Source of the DNA: Calditrichota bacterium
GTDB lineage: Bacteria; Electryoneota; RPQS01
Direction of reading: 5' to 3'
Length of the DNA stretch: 5,898 nucleotides
Assembly (NCBI GenBank): GCA_020057985.1
Contig: JAGVEU010000321.1
Location: 1-5,898, forward strand
The translations under genes and the position numbers were made by a program. The notes below the pieces were generated by a model, which did not search any database, was not told where the DNA came from, and saw only the letters and a list, made by a program, of their open reading frames with translations. Positions 1 to 5,898 of the stretch are shown here, piece by piece (position 1 is the first letter of the stretch; each line of letters opens with the position of its first letter).

Positions 1-924
1 CAAGTAGCTGGGTGTGGATTGTGAGAACTGCAAGGCAATGAGAATCACCGATGAATCCTGCGGCGACTTTACAGTCTTGAAAATAAGACGCGGAAACTGT
101 CCATGCCATTCCTTCCGCCATATTTTGTTTCCAGTCCTCGAATCCAGAGCTTCGAGATAGCAGCGGCTGTCCCGAGTAGTGTCCCCGTGGTCCACACACA
201 CCAAACCGTTGCTTGAAGCCTGCGAAACATACAGAATCTCAGGTTGCAAATCGCTATTGATGTCTATAACTGCTGCTTGGGAAGCTGATCCTGAGATAGG
301 ATGGTACCAGATTTCCTTTCCCTCAATTGGATCTACCAAGAAGACTCCCCTCGGCATTCTAAAACTCTCGTGTGCTTCGAGTAGGAGTCCACGCCTTCCG
401 TCCATCCCAAGATCAACTGATGATGTGTCCAGTTGAAGGTCCACATCCCAGTTGGTGCTCTTTCGCCAGCGCGCGTCTTCTTCGCGAACCACAAATGTCG
501 AAACTTCGTTGAGGTCGGGCCAGCGCAGGATTCTTACTCCGGCAATAGTATCACCGCAGAATGAGACCACGAGTTCCCTACTACCGTCGCCGTCAACATC
601 CAACCCAAGCGCGTTTGCAATCCGATAATACAGGAGTTTGTTACTAACAAAGTGAAGTCGCTCATCCTTGATTTCAAGCAGGCTGTAAAAACGCTTATGT
701 TCCGCTTGCCATTGACAAGTCCAAGTCACGACGTAGTCACCATAACCAGGTTTCGGACTGTACACGTACATTCCGCTGTTCTCCAACGCGGGGACTTCCT
801 GTTGCGGGAGCAGATGATAGGGAATTGTACCCGTCTCGGCTGCTGCTCCCTGAAAGAATGCGCCCAAGCTAAAGCCGCATAGGAATAGCAAACACAAGGG
901 GACGTGCTGAGTGAGTGCGATCAT
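1..924 (-). CDS. Exported FG-GAP/VCBS-like beta-propeller protein, 5' part only (runs off left edge)
   Basis: The frame is open without a stop from the ATG at 924 to base 1, exactly 308 codons; the 3' end lies outside the window. Residues 1-29 look like a signal peptide (hydrophobic LCLLFLCGFSLGAFF, then GAAA before E30), so the product is probably exported or membrane-anchored. Seen motifs: DVDGDGSRELVV at 109-120, a classic FG-GAP/VCBS calcium-loop strand; a weaker copy DINSDLQPEILY at 221-232; and YLEALDSRTGNKIW at 256-269, which resembles a PQQ-type propeller blade. The start is supported by GAGG six bases upstream. The upstream propeller gene ends only 19 bases before, so the two are probably co-transcribed. 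Role unknown. Similar exported propellers occur alone or as the sensor half of membrane histidine kinases and diguanylate cyclases; which applies cannot be told here. The coding call is strong, the function weak. Confidence 0.85.
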   Translation of the reverse strand, partial: MIALTQHVPLCLLFLCGFSLGAFFQGAAAETGTIPYHLLPQQEVPALENSGMYVYSPKPGYGDYVVTWTCQWQAEHKRFYSLLEIKDERLHFVSNKLLYYRIANALGLDVDGDGSRELVVSFCGDTIAGVRILRWPDLNEVSTFVVREEDARWRKSTNWDVDLQLDTSSVDLGMDGRRGLLLEAHESFRMPRGVFLVDPIEGKEIWYHPISGSASQAAVIDINSDLQPEILYVSQASSNGLVCVDHGDTTRDSRCYLEALDSRTGNKIWRKEWHGQFPRLIFKTVKSPQDSSVILIALQFSQSTPSYL

Positions 925-930
925 TCGCGG

Positions 931-934
931 CCTC
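931..934 (-). promoter_or_regulatory. Ribosome binding site of the truncated propeller gene
   Basis: GAGG on the minus strand lies six bases before the ATG at 924, inside the 19-base gap after the upstream gene's TAG stop (944-946). It is the only purine-rich element that could serve this start. No alternative in-frame start is visible in the gap. Together with the short gap it supports translation from a shared mRNA. Confidence 0.55.
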
Positions 935-943
935 GCTTGATGG

Positions 944-3418
944 CTATGGAGTTTGGTCGGATGCATAGACTCTGTAAAAGTATGCTTCTCGTTCAAGAGA
1001 ATCCTGAAAACTTGTATTTGACGTAGTGCCAAGCGAATCGCTGATCGAAAAGTCAGAGGTCGCACTACCATGAACTATGTAACTGAGCGCTCCAGACACC
1101 GGTGTCCATCGCAATGTTATTACATTGCCTATTTTGCGGATGCTGAGATCATGAACACGATTCAGCGAATCGGGTGCGGATGACCCAACTCGAATGCCAT
1201 TGCCGAAACTGGCAAGCCACGTCTCACCTGGGTTATATGGATTATAAGAAATGCGCAGTGGATGCATGAAGGAGTAGTTCATGACAGCCGAGAAAGTCGG
1301 AGTTGCAGAACGTAGATTGCTGCAGTACCAAAGCCCTTCGGTCTCCGTGGTCAGATAGAGTTCATTGCTGTCCATCGGGCTGATCGTGCAGGATTCAGCG
1401 TATAAGTGATCGTCGGTAAGTTGAGTCCAGCTTGTTCCGCGATTGGTGGTCTTGAAAAGCCCGCCAAGGCTATTGGGAGGTCCTCCCCAGCCACGATGCA
1501 CTGCAACGAACCATGTGTTCTGGGTTGGATCATGCGGATCAATCGTAAGATCCTTCGTCCAGTAGATCATCTGCGGAGAAGAACGATCGAGCCACGAAGC
1601 GCCACCGTCGGTACTGACAAACACTCCGGAACTCTGTGTGAATGCCAGTGGATTACCTGCTCGTCGGGCGGAATAGGTGCAGACAAGCGTGCCGTCCTGC
1701 AGGATGAACACGTTGAATGGGTGCCCTTGCGTGCGCGGCGGAATGGCAAGCCGCGTCCACGTCGCACCTGTCCCATTCTGAAGATCATTGGTGACATAGA
1801 TTCCGCCAAGCGTGCTGTGTACAACACTTGCCATCATGTGATTGCCGTTGTTAGTATCCAGTGCAAGCCAGATCACCGGATGTTGGAAGTTATGCAATAG
1901 TTGCCAAGTGCGGCTCGAGTCTGTAGAATACCAAATCTGGCCAGTGCCGCCATCAATACGGCTGTCCGTCAGATAGGTGCTTTGGTACAAGTCATGGATT
2001 GAGGAAGTTGCTGCGTAGAGTGTTCCGGTTGCCGGATGCTTTACGGTGTAATAGATCGTATTGACTGTGTAAGCGGAAGTCGTGTCAATGCGTTGATGCG
2101 ACCATGATAATCCTCCGTCCGTACTGCGAATCCCCTGAATGTCAGTGTAGCTTCCGACCAAATGCAGGCTGTCAATCCAGAGAACTTGCCAACAGGAAGT
2201 TTGCTCCAGACCGATGCTGTGATAGGCGCGTCCTTTCGGAGTCTGAGCATTCGGTGGATTCTGATCGGCAGTGGCAAGATACACCTGCTTCCATGAAACG
2301 CCACCGTTGGTCGTGATGTGTGCAAATCCCCAATCAGTAATAAAAGCCCGGTTTGGATCGTTGGAACAAACAGAGAATCCGAGTGCGCCCTCGGCCCAGC
2401 CCCAGTTGATGTCTCCATGATCTCCGCACCAGCCTGTGCTTATATTCTGATTATTCGTGGTTAAGAAAACGCTTGTCCAACTGTTTCCGCCGTTGGTTGT
2501 CTTCATAACCAACGGTGAATACGTATTTGTGTTGCTGCCGGCGGCATACACAATGTCAATGTTGTCTTGCGACATCGAGAGAAAAAACGGGTAGAGCCCC
2601 CCGCTGATTCCTGTGGTTTTCTGCACCCACGAACCCTGTCCGACCGTCAACGAATACAAGCTTCGATAGATCGCATAGTCCGCTCCCCAAACCCCCGGAT
2701 AAACATCGCTTGTGTCTGCTGTGAGACAGAAGAGTCGGGCCACGCCGCCTTGTCGCGCTCCCGCAAAAGAGAGTGCAGTTTGAGACATAGTGATGCCGGT
2801 GTAGTTGAAGAGCGCGAAGGTTCCACCGCCATTCGATGAGATCAGTAAACCTGCATTAGTGGCAACATAAATTGTATCATTGTCGAAGAAGGCACCGGCA
2901 ACGAAGCAGCCACTGGCGCGTGTGAAAATGGAGTTGAAAATCGTTCCGCCGTTGCTTGAATAGAAGACCTGAGTGTAATCGGAAACAAGCAGACGATCGG
3001 TGTGGTGAGCATCAACATGCAGAGTGTATGCGCCTCCATCCGTGGGATCACTTGTCAGTTGAGTCCAAGTCTGCCCGCCGTCAGTGCTCTTCGTCGGCGT
3101 CCGAAGATCGCCTGCGCCATCGAGTGCATAGAGGATAAGCGGATCGCTTGTAAAGAGGATTCTTCCCAGTGAACCGGCGACAATCTCACGGAAATCCGGA
3201 ACACTCCAACTTTCGCCGGAGTTCGTGGAATGAAAGTACTCTCCCATGTCAGATGCGATGTACAGCTCATCCGGGCTGTGCGGGCTGAAGCTCGGAAAGA
3301 ACAACGCTCCCCCGCCACCGATTCCGCGCGCCTCCCACTGCATAGGCTGTGCTGTTGCCAGATTGGAAACCAGCATGCCAGCCAAGATAAATGTTCTAAA
3401 CCAATGACAATTAGTCAT
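944..3418 (-). CDS. Exported Asp-box (BNR/VPS10-like) double-propeller protein with C-terminal Fn3-like domain; possible GH74 relative
   Basis: An 824-residue protein. Residues 1-23 form a signal peptide (hydrophobic 9-19, then LATA before Q24); there is no lipobox Cys, so it is probably periplasmic or secreted. Ten Asp-box motifs (S/T-x-D/N-x-G-x-x-W/F) are visible at about 64, 111, 154, 194, 307, 369, 432, 498, 602 and 657, with a degenerate one near 542. Such motifs sit in the turns of beta-propeller blades in sialidases, VPS10/sortilins, photosystem II factor Hcf136 and GH74 xyloglucanases. The length and early IGGGGALF (33-40) followed by ASDMG (55-59) recall the two-propeller GH74 layout, in which an early Asp is catalytic; YTDIQGIRS (424-432) may match the second one. 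About 755-820 looks like an Fn3 domain (VITLRWTPVSGALSYIV). No C-terminal sorting tail follows. The start has AGGAG eight bases upstream. Enzymatic activity is unproven; a non-catalytic binding protein is equally possible. It is first in a probable operon with the gene starting at 924. Confidence 0.93.
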   Translation of the reverse strand: MTNCHWFRTFILAGMLVSNLATAQPMQWEARGIGGGGALFFPSFSPHSPDELYIASDMGEYFHSTNSGESWSVPDFREIVAGSLGRILFTSDPLILYALDGAGDLRTPTKSTDGGQTWTQLTSDPTDGGAYTLHVDAHHTDRLLVSDYTQVFYSSNGGTIFNSIFTRASGCFVAGAFFDNDTIYVATNAGLLISSNGGGTFALFNYTGITMSQTALSFAGARQGGVARLFCLTADTSDVYPGVWGADYAIYRSLYSLTVGQGSWVQKTTGISGGLYPFFLSMSQDNIDIVYAAGSNTNTYSPLVMKTTNGGNSWTSVFLTTNNQNISTGWCGDHGDINWGWAEGALGFSVCSNDPNRAFITDWGFAHITTNGGVSWKQVYLATADQNPPNAQTPKGRAYHSIGLEQTSCWQVLWIDSLHLVGSYTDIQGIRSTDGGLSWSHQRIDTTSAYTVNTIYYTVKHPATGTLYAATSSIHDLYQSTYLTDSRIDGGTGQIWYSTDSSRTWQLLHNFQHPVIWLALDTNNGNHMMASVVHSTLGGIYVTNDLQNGTGATWTRLAIPPRTQGHPFNVFILQDGTLVCTYSARRAGNPLAFTQSSGVFVSTDGGASWLDRSSPQMIYWTKDLTIDPHDPTQNTWFVAVHRGWGGPPNSLGGLFKTTNRGTSWTQLTDDHLYAESCTISPMDSNELYLTTETEGLWYCSNLRSATPTFSAVMNYSFMHPLRISYNPYNPGETWLASFGNGIRVGSSAPDSLNRVHDLSIRKIGNVITLRWTPVSGALSYIVHGSATSDFSISDSLGTTSNTSFQDSLEREAYFYRVYASDQTP

Positions 3419-3426
3419 GCACTCTT

Positions 3427-3431
3427 CTCCT
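3427..3431 (-). promoter_or_regulatory. Shine-Dalgarno site of the Asp-box protein gene
   Basis: AGGAG on the minus strand, eight bases before the ATG at 3418, is the strongest ribosome binding site in the window. It fixes the start at 3418. The only nearby upstream ATG, at 3437, is in another frame. Confidence 0.75.
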
Positions 3432-3474
3432 ATTCATTTGTTCTTCAAGACCTTCAGCGTACGTATCCTGCCAG

Positions 3475-3503
3475 TTGCAGTTGCGAACATTTCTTTGTAT
3501 ATT
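3475..3503 (+). promoter_or_regulatory. Candidate sigma70-type promoter of the M29 aminopeptidase gene
   Basis: TTGCAG (3475-3480) and TATATT (3498-3503) are separated by exactly 17 bases. The predicted transcript would start near 3510 and have a leader of roughly 45 bases. It lies in the 137-base region between divergent genes and faces the aminopeptidase. Call by inspection only; a second candidate overlaps its downstream end. Confidence 0.5.
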
Positions 3504-3531
3504 GAATGTGAATCAATTCAGATCTTATAGT
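3502..3531 (+). promoter_or_regulatory. Second candidate promoter with an internal palindrome
   Basis: TTGAAT (3502-3507) and TATAGT (3526-3531) are 18 bases apart, giving a start near 3538 and a very short leader before the ATG at 3556. Its spacer contains the 12-base inverted repeat TGAATCAATTCA (3509-3520), placed where a regulator could block RNA polymerase. Such short palindromes also arise by chance in A+T-rich DNA. It may be an alternative to, or act with, the promoter at 3475. Confidence 0.3.
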
Positions 3532-3544
3532 CTATTTTCCCAAT

Positions 3545-3548
3545 GGAG
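3545..3548 (+). promoter_or_regulatory. Ribosome binding site of the M29 aminopeptidase gene
   Basis: GGAG lies seven bases before the ATG at 3556 and supports that start. The ATG at 3543, which overlaps this site, is out of frame. Confidence 0.6.
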
Positions 3549-3555
3549 TTAAACC

Positions 3556-4683
3556 ATGGCCGACCCCCGTTATCATGACCTTGCGCGCGTCCTTGTGCGC
3601 TATTCAACCAATGTAAAACCCGGCGAAAAAGTGCTGGTGGAAGCGATTGATGTTCCAGCAGAATTCACCGCAATCCTTGTGCAGGAAATCTGCGATGCAG
3701 GCGGATTTCCCGTGCTGGAAATGAAATCGCAACTTGTACAGCGCAAGCTTTATCTTAATGCCACAGAAGAGCGCATAAAGTTCATTGCAGACATCGAACT
3801 CGAACGCATGAAGAAAATGAACGCCTACATCGCCGTACGCGGAATACTCAACGCAAAAGAACTCTCGGATGTCCCCGGTGATAAGATGGGACTGTATGAG
3901 AAATTCTGGCTTCAACCGGTGCACTTAGATCAGCGTGTGCCGCACACCAAGTGGGTTGTGCTTCGATTCCCCTCCCCTCAAATGGCACAGATGGCTAAGA
4001 TGTCCATGGAAGCGTTTGAGGATTTCTTCTACAAAGTGTGCACAAAAGTGGATTGGGACAAGGCTTCAAAAGCACAAGACTCTGCGGTAGAATTCATGAA
4101 GAAGACGGACCGCGTGCGAATCACAAGCCCCGGAACGGATCTCAAATTCTCAATCAAGGGAATTAATGTCAAGAAGTGTGACGGTCATTTCAATATTCCC
4201 GATCTCGAAATCTTTACAGCGCCTGTTCGCGATTCGGTGGAAGGGACAATTCAATATAATGCTCCGTCCTCCAATCGCGGCTTCACCTTCGAGAATGTGC
4301 GTTTCAAATTCTCCAAGGGCAAGATCGTGGAAGCGACAGCCAATGATAACAAGCGGCTCAACGACATTCTCGACACCGACGAAGGCGCGAGGTATATCGG
4401 TGAATTTGCCCTCGGTCATCATCCGTATATTGATGAAGCAATGGACGACATTCTGTTTGACGAGAAGATTTCCGGCTCCTTCCACTTCACACCTGGAAAT
4501 GCCTACGAGAACGAAGCGGACAACGGCAATCGTTCCGCCGTTCACTGGGATCTCGTGCTGATTCAACGTCCGGAGAAGGGCGGAGGAGAAATCTATTTTG
4601 ATGACGTGCTGATTCGCAAGGACGGTAAATTCGTCCATCCGGCATTTGTGGGATTGAATCCGGAAAACCTGCGGGTTGAATAG
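3556..4683 (+). CDS. M29-family metallo-aminopeptidase (AmpS/AmpT/PepS-like, 'thermophilic metalloprotease' family)
   Basis: A 375-residue protein without signal peptide or membrane segments, expected to be cytoplasmic; the length is normal for M29 enzymes (about 360-410). Members are dimeric, two-metal exopeptidases that remove N-terminal residues from peptides, usually with broad specificity. The N-terminal part has the typical VKPGEKVLVEA segment (20-30). The C-terminal metalloprotease part carries the family motifs in order: NIPDLEIFTAPVRDSVEG (213-230, metal Glu candidate E218), GEFALG (282-287, E283), SGSFHFTPGNAY (306-317, H310 and Y317) and SAVHWDL (327-333, H330 and D332). These match by motif the conserved Glu/Glu/His/Tyr/His/Asp set, so the enzyme looks intact and active. 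The protein ends with a short NPENLRVE tail. The gene is single: divergent from the exported-protein operon on its left and convergent with the transporter on its right, so it is probably its own unit with its own promoter and terminator. Substrate preference cannot be told from sequence. Confidence 0.95.
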   Translation: MADPRYHDLARVLVRYSTNVKPGEKVLVEAIDVPAEFTAILVQEICDAGGFPVLEMKSQLVQRKLYLNATEERIKFIADIELERMKKMNAYIAVRGILNAKELSDVPGDKMGLYEKFWLQPVHLDQRVPHTKWVVLRFPSPQMAQMAKMSMEAFEDFFYKVCTKVDWDKASKAQDSAVEFMKKTDRVRITSPGTDLKFSIKGINVKKCDGHFNIPDLEIFTAPVRDSVEGTIQYNAPSSNRGFTFENVRFKFSKGKIVEATANDNKRLNDILDTDEGARYIGEFALGHHPYIDEAMDDILFDEKISGSFHFTPGNAYENEADNGNRSAVHWDLVLIQRPEKGGGEIYFDDVLIRKDGKFVHPAFVGLNPENLRVE

Positions 4684-4736
4684 AATACATTAACCCCCCT
4701 TTGTCCCTCATGAACGGGGCGAGATGTTGTCAACGC

Positions 4737-4764
4737 GCGGCGATTATTCGTCGCTCGTTTGTTT
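4737..4764 (+). terminator. Rho-independent terminator of the aminopeptidase gene
   Basis: GCGGCGA (4737-4743) and TCGTCGC (4748-4754) form a seven-base-pair stem with one G-U wobble and a four-base TTAT loop. A T-rich run follows (TCGTTTGTTT, 4755-4764). It lies 53 bases after the aminopeptidase stop. Read from the minus strand, the wobble becomes an A-C mismatch and no T tract follows, so it probably works only rightward. Its tail touches the stop codon of the convergent transporter gene. Confidence 0.6.
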
Positions 4765-5662
4765 ATCCGCAGAAAGTAACAAGATAGGCTCCCGATACGC
4801 CCAGCAGAATCCCGATGGTGCGTACAAGATCAATGGGTTCGCGAAGAACTAATGCTGCAAGTATGAAGACAAAGATATTGCTGGTTTGATTCAATGCGGA
4901 AGCTACCGACGCCGATGCGTATTTCATTCCCGCCAGCCATAGAATCATGGCAACATAGGCGCCCAGAAAAGAACCGGTGACCGTATACACTCTTCCCTGT
5001 GATGAAAGAATTGTGGCCATGATTCTGCGGCGAGAGGGATGGAAGATAAGTATCACAACGAGAATAGCCGAGCCGCCCAACAACCGGATCTCTGAGACCC
5101 AGAGCAGGGGCGAGCGTTCAAGCAGCGGCTTAACCATTACAATTCCAACCGCCATCACCGCCATCGCCAGCACTCCCAGAATTACGCCCAATGCGAGATG
5201 GCGACGGCTGAGTGTACTGTTGTCGCGCTTGTATGTGGCGGTAAGCACGGCAGAGACGATCATGAGTACGCCAACAACTTGCCAAAGCGTGAGTGTCTCA
5301 CCCAACCAAAGCATCGAGAGTCCGATAATGAACGGACTGTACAGGCAGTCCACGATGGAGGATAAGCCCGCTCCGAGCAAATTCAGGCTCATGAAAAAGA
5401 AGGTGTCGGCAATTCCAATTCCAAGCGCGCCGCTCAGCAGCATCAGCAGATATTCATTGGCCGGAACGTCTGGAAAGAGTTCTCCGCCCATGATCCACAA
5501 CGTGGGCAGGATCAACACTGAAGCCAAGAAGTTCTTGAAGAGATTGAGCGCGATGGGGTGAACAGATTCGCCGCTCTTCTTGAAGAGAATCACGGAGAAA
5601 GCCCAAACTACTGCTGTGGTTAGAGCGAGAGTCTCTCCAAGGTAAGGAATTGAGGTACTCAT
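4763..5662 (-). CDS. EamA/DMT-superfamily ten-helix inner-membrane transporter
   Basis: A 299-residue, strongly hydrophobic protein built as two EamA repeats of about five helices each. Approximate helices: 8-27, 36-57, 70-92, 96-118, 124-144, then 155-178, 187-207, 225-246, 250-272 and 278-297. Each half ends in the family's typical Glu-containing helix boundary: LWLGETLTLWQVVGVL (118-133) and LVLREPIDLVRTIGIL (271-286). Family members export or import small metabolites such as amino acids, nucleotides or sugars; the substrate cannot be predicted here. I chose the ATG at 5662 because the first helix begins eight residues later. The longer frame from 5698 adds MQILFYKHILLP, and its ATG falls inside the promoter proposed at 5683-5711. 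Neither start has a clear Shine-Dalgarno site, so the longer form is possible. The gene stands alone, convergent with the aminopeptidase and preceded by A+T-rich DNA. Confidence 0.92.
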   Translation of the reverse strand: MSTSIPYLGETLALTTAVVWAFSVILFKKSGESVHPIALNLFKNFLASVLILPTLWIMGGELFPDVPANEYLLMLLSGALGIGIADTFFFMSLNLLGAGLSSIVDCLYSPFIIGLSMLWLGETLTLWQVVGVLMIVSAVLTATYKRDNSTLSRRHLALGVILGVLAMAVMAVGIVMVKPLLERSPLLWVSEIRLLGGSAILVVILIFHPSRRRIMATILSSQGRVYTVTGSFLGAYVAMILWLAGMKYASASVASALNQTSNIFVFILAALVLREPIDLVRTIGILLGVSGAYLVTFCG

Positions 5663-5682
5663 AGGCAAGAGGATATGCTTAT

Positions 5683-5711
5683 AAAATAGTATCTGCATTC
5701 GTGAAAATCAA
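5683..5711 (-). promoter_or_regulatory. Candidate promoter of the transporter gene
   Basis: On the minus strand TTGATT (5706-5711) and TATTTT (5683-5688) are 17 bases apart, giving a predicted start roughly 15 bases before the ATG at 5662. If real, it rules out translation from the ATG at 5698, which lies in the spacer. The TATTTT box is only a fair match to a -10 element. Confidence 0.35.
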
Positions 5712-5730
5712 CACTTTTGTCCAATTTCAC
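5701..5730. repeat. Short inverted repeat upstream of the transporter
   Basis: GTGAAA (5701-5706) and TTTCAC (5725-5730) form a six-base inverted repeat with an 18-base spacer, which overlaps the proposed -35 box of the transporter promoter. This is a plausible operator position, but arms this short are often coincidental in A+T-rich DNA. Confidence 0.2.
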
Positions 5731-5898
5731 AAACTGAAAACTCGACTCTCTGCTCCTGTTTTTGTGATTATGGAGCCAGAAAAAAGAGGCCACAATCTCG
5801 GAAACAAGCAAAAAAAGTATTGTCTGCAATAACTAAATGCATAAATAATAAATGATTAGCTTATTGAGATACCTCTTGACATTGAAATATCTTTTTGA
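5712..5898. other. A+T-rich intergenic region with a right-facing TTGACA box at the edge
   Basis: No complete gene is visible on either strand. A consensus -35 hexamer TTGACA sits at 5876-5881 on the plus strand; at 17-base spacing its -10 box would begin at 5899, just outside. The layout (TTGACA, TTG, T-rich spacer) resembles the aminopeptidase promoter at 3475 (TTGCAG, TTG, T-rich spacer). This suggests a plus-strand gene to the right, divergent from the transporter. A 15-codon open frame from ATG 5852 also reaches the edge but lacks a ribosome binding site. Confidence 0.35.

Noticed and set aside
179..436. 85-codon plus-strand open frame
   Set aside because: It is antisense to the truncated exported propeller gene, which has a signal peptide, domain motifs and a ribosome binding site; the plus-strand product shows no recognisable motif.
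652..882. 76-codon plus-strand open frame
   Set aside because: It is antisense to the first part of the truncated propeller gene, with no ribosome binding site or family motif.
1406..1900. 164-codon plus-strand open frame, plus several shorter frames on both strands between 1351 and 3318
   Set aside because: All lie inside the intact 824-codon Asp-box gene in other frames. Their Arg/Ser/Pro-rich translations are typical of shadow frames.
2295..2510. Recurring DNA words such as CCGTTGGTTGT and CCGTTGGTCGT
   Set aside because: They encode the repeated Asp-box motif TTNGG within one gene, so they are protein repeats rather than a DNA repeat array or CRISPR.
4166..4561. 131-codon plus-strand frame inside the aminopeptidase
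   Set aside because: It overlaps the M29 gene in another frame, with no sign of translation.
4150..4638. 162-codon minus-strand open frame opposite the aminopeptidase (with another at 3604-3924)
   Set aside because: The sense frame carries the complete set of M29 motifs. The antisense frames have no ribosome binding site and arise from codon bias.
4977..5561. 194-codon plus-strand frame opposite the transporter
   Set aside because: It is antisense to a clear ten-helix EamA protein; its Ser/Thr/Arg-rich product is a shadow of the hydrophobic codons.
5783..5802. Possible minus-strand terminator (GAG...CTC followed by a T run)
   Set aside because: The stem is only three base pairs and no gene ends nearby on that strand within the window.
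1..5898. A new defence, mobile or secondary-metabolite system
   Set aside because: No nuclease, toxin, transposase, integrase, reverse transcriptase or biosynthetic genes are visible, and the aminopeptidase and transporter are in separate, ordinary transcription units.

Overview
The window (about 50% G+C in its genes, more A+T-rich between them) carries three complete protein genes and the 5' part of a fourth. No rRNA, tRNA, CRISPR array, insertion sequence or phage gene is recognisable. The organism looks like a Gram-negative-type bacterium, possibly of the Bacteroidetes/Fibrobacteres-Chlorobi-Calditrichaeota-Zixibacteria side of the tree. That placement is inference from protein style only: a long exported Asp-box (BNR) propeller protein ending in a fibronectin-III-like domain, next to an exported FG-GAP/VCBS-like protein. 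No marker gene is present to settle it.

Left part (1-3418, minus strand): a probable two-gene transcription unit. The first gene (944-3418) encodes an 824-residue exported protein with a signal peptide, at least ten Asp-box motifs and a C-terminal Fn3-like domain; its layout recalls GH74-type double propellers. Nineteen bases downstream, at 924, a second exported protein starts. It has FG-GAP-like calcium-loop motifs and a PQQ-propeller-like strand, and it runs off the left edge after 308 codons with no stop. Both are probably envelope or extracellular proteins.

Middle (3419-4764): a 137-base divergent intergenic region with one or two sigma70-type promoters facing right. It precedes a 375-residue cytoplasmic M29-family (AmpS/AmpT/PepS-like) metallo-aminopeptidase, followed by a hairpin-plus-T-tract terminator. 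The terminator's T tract reaches the stop codon of the convergent next gene.

Right part (4763-5898): a minus-strand ten-helix EamA/DMT-family transporter, then about 200-235 bases of A+T-rich, apparently divergent intergenic DNA. This ends in a consensus TTGACA box facing right, so another plus-strand gene may begin just outside the window.

The aminopeptidase and transporter look like ordinary housekeeping genes, and nothing ties them to the exported pair. I see no convincing new multi-gene system. The most interesting items are the GH74-like exported propeller and the truncated exported protein coupled to it, whose missing C-terminus could be a signalling module.
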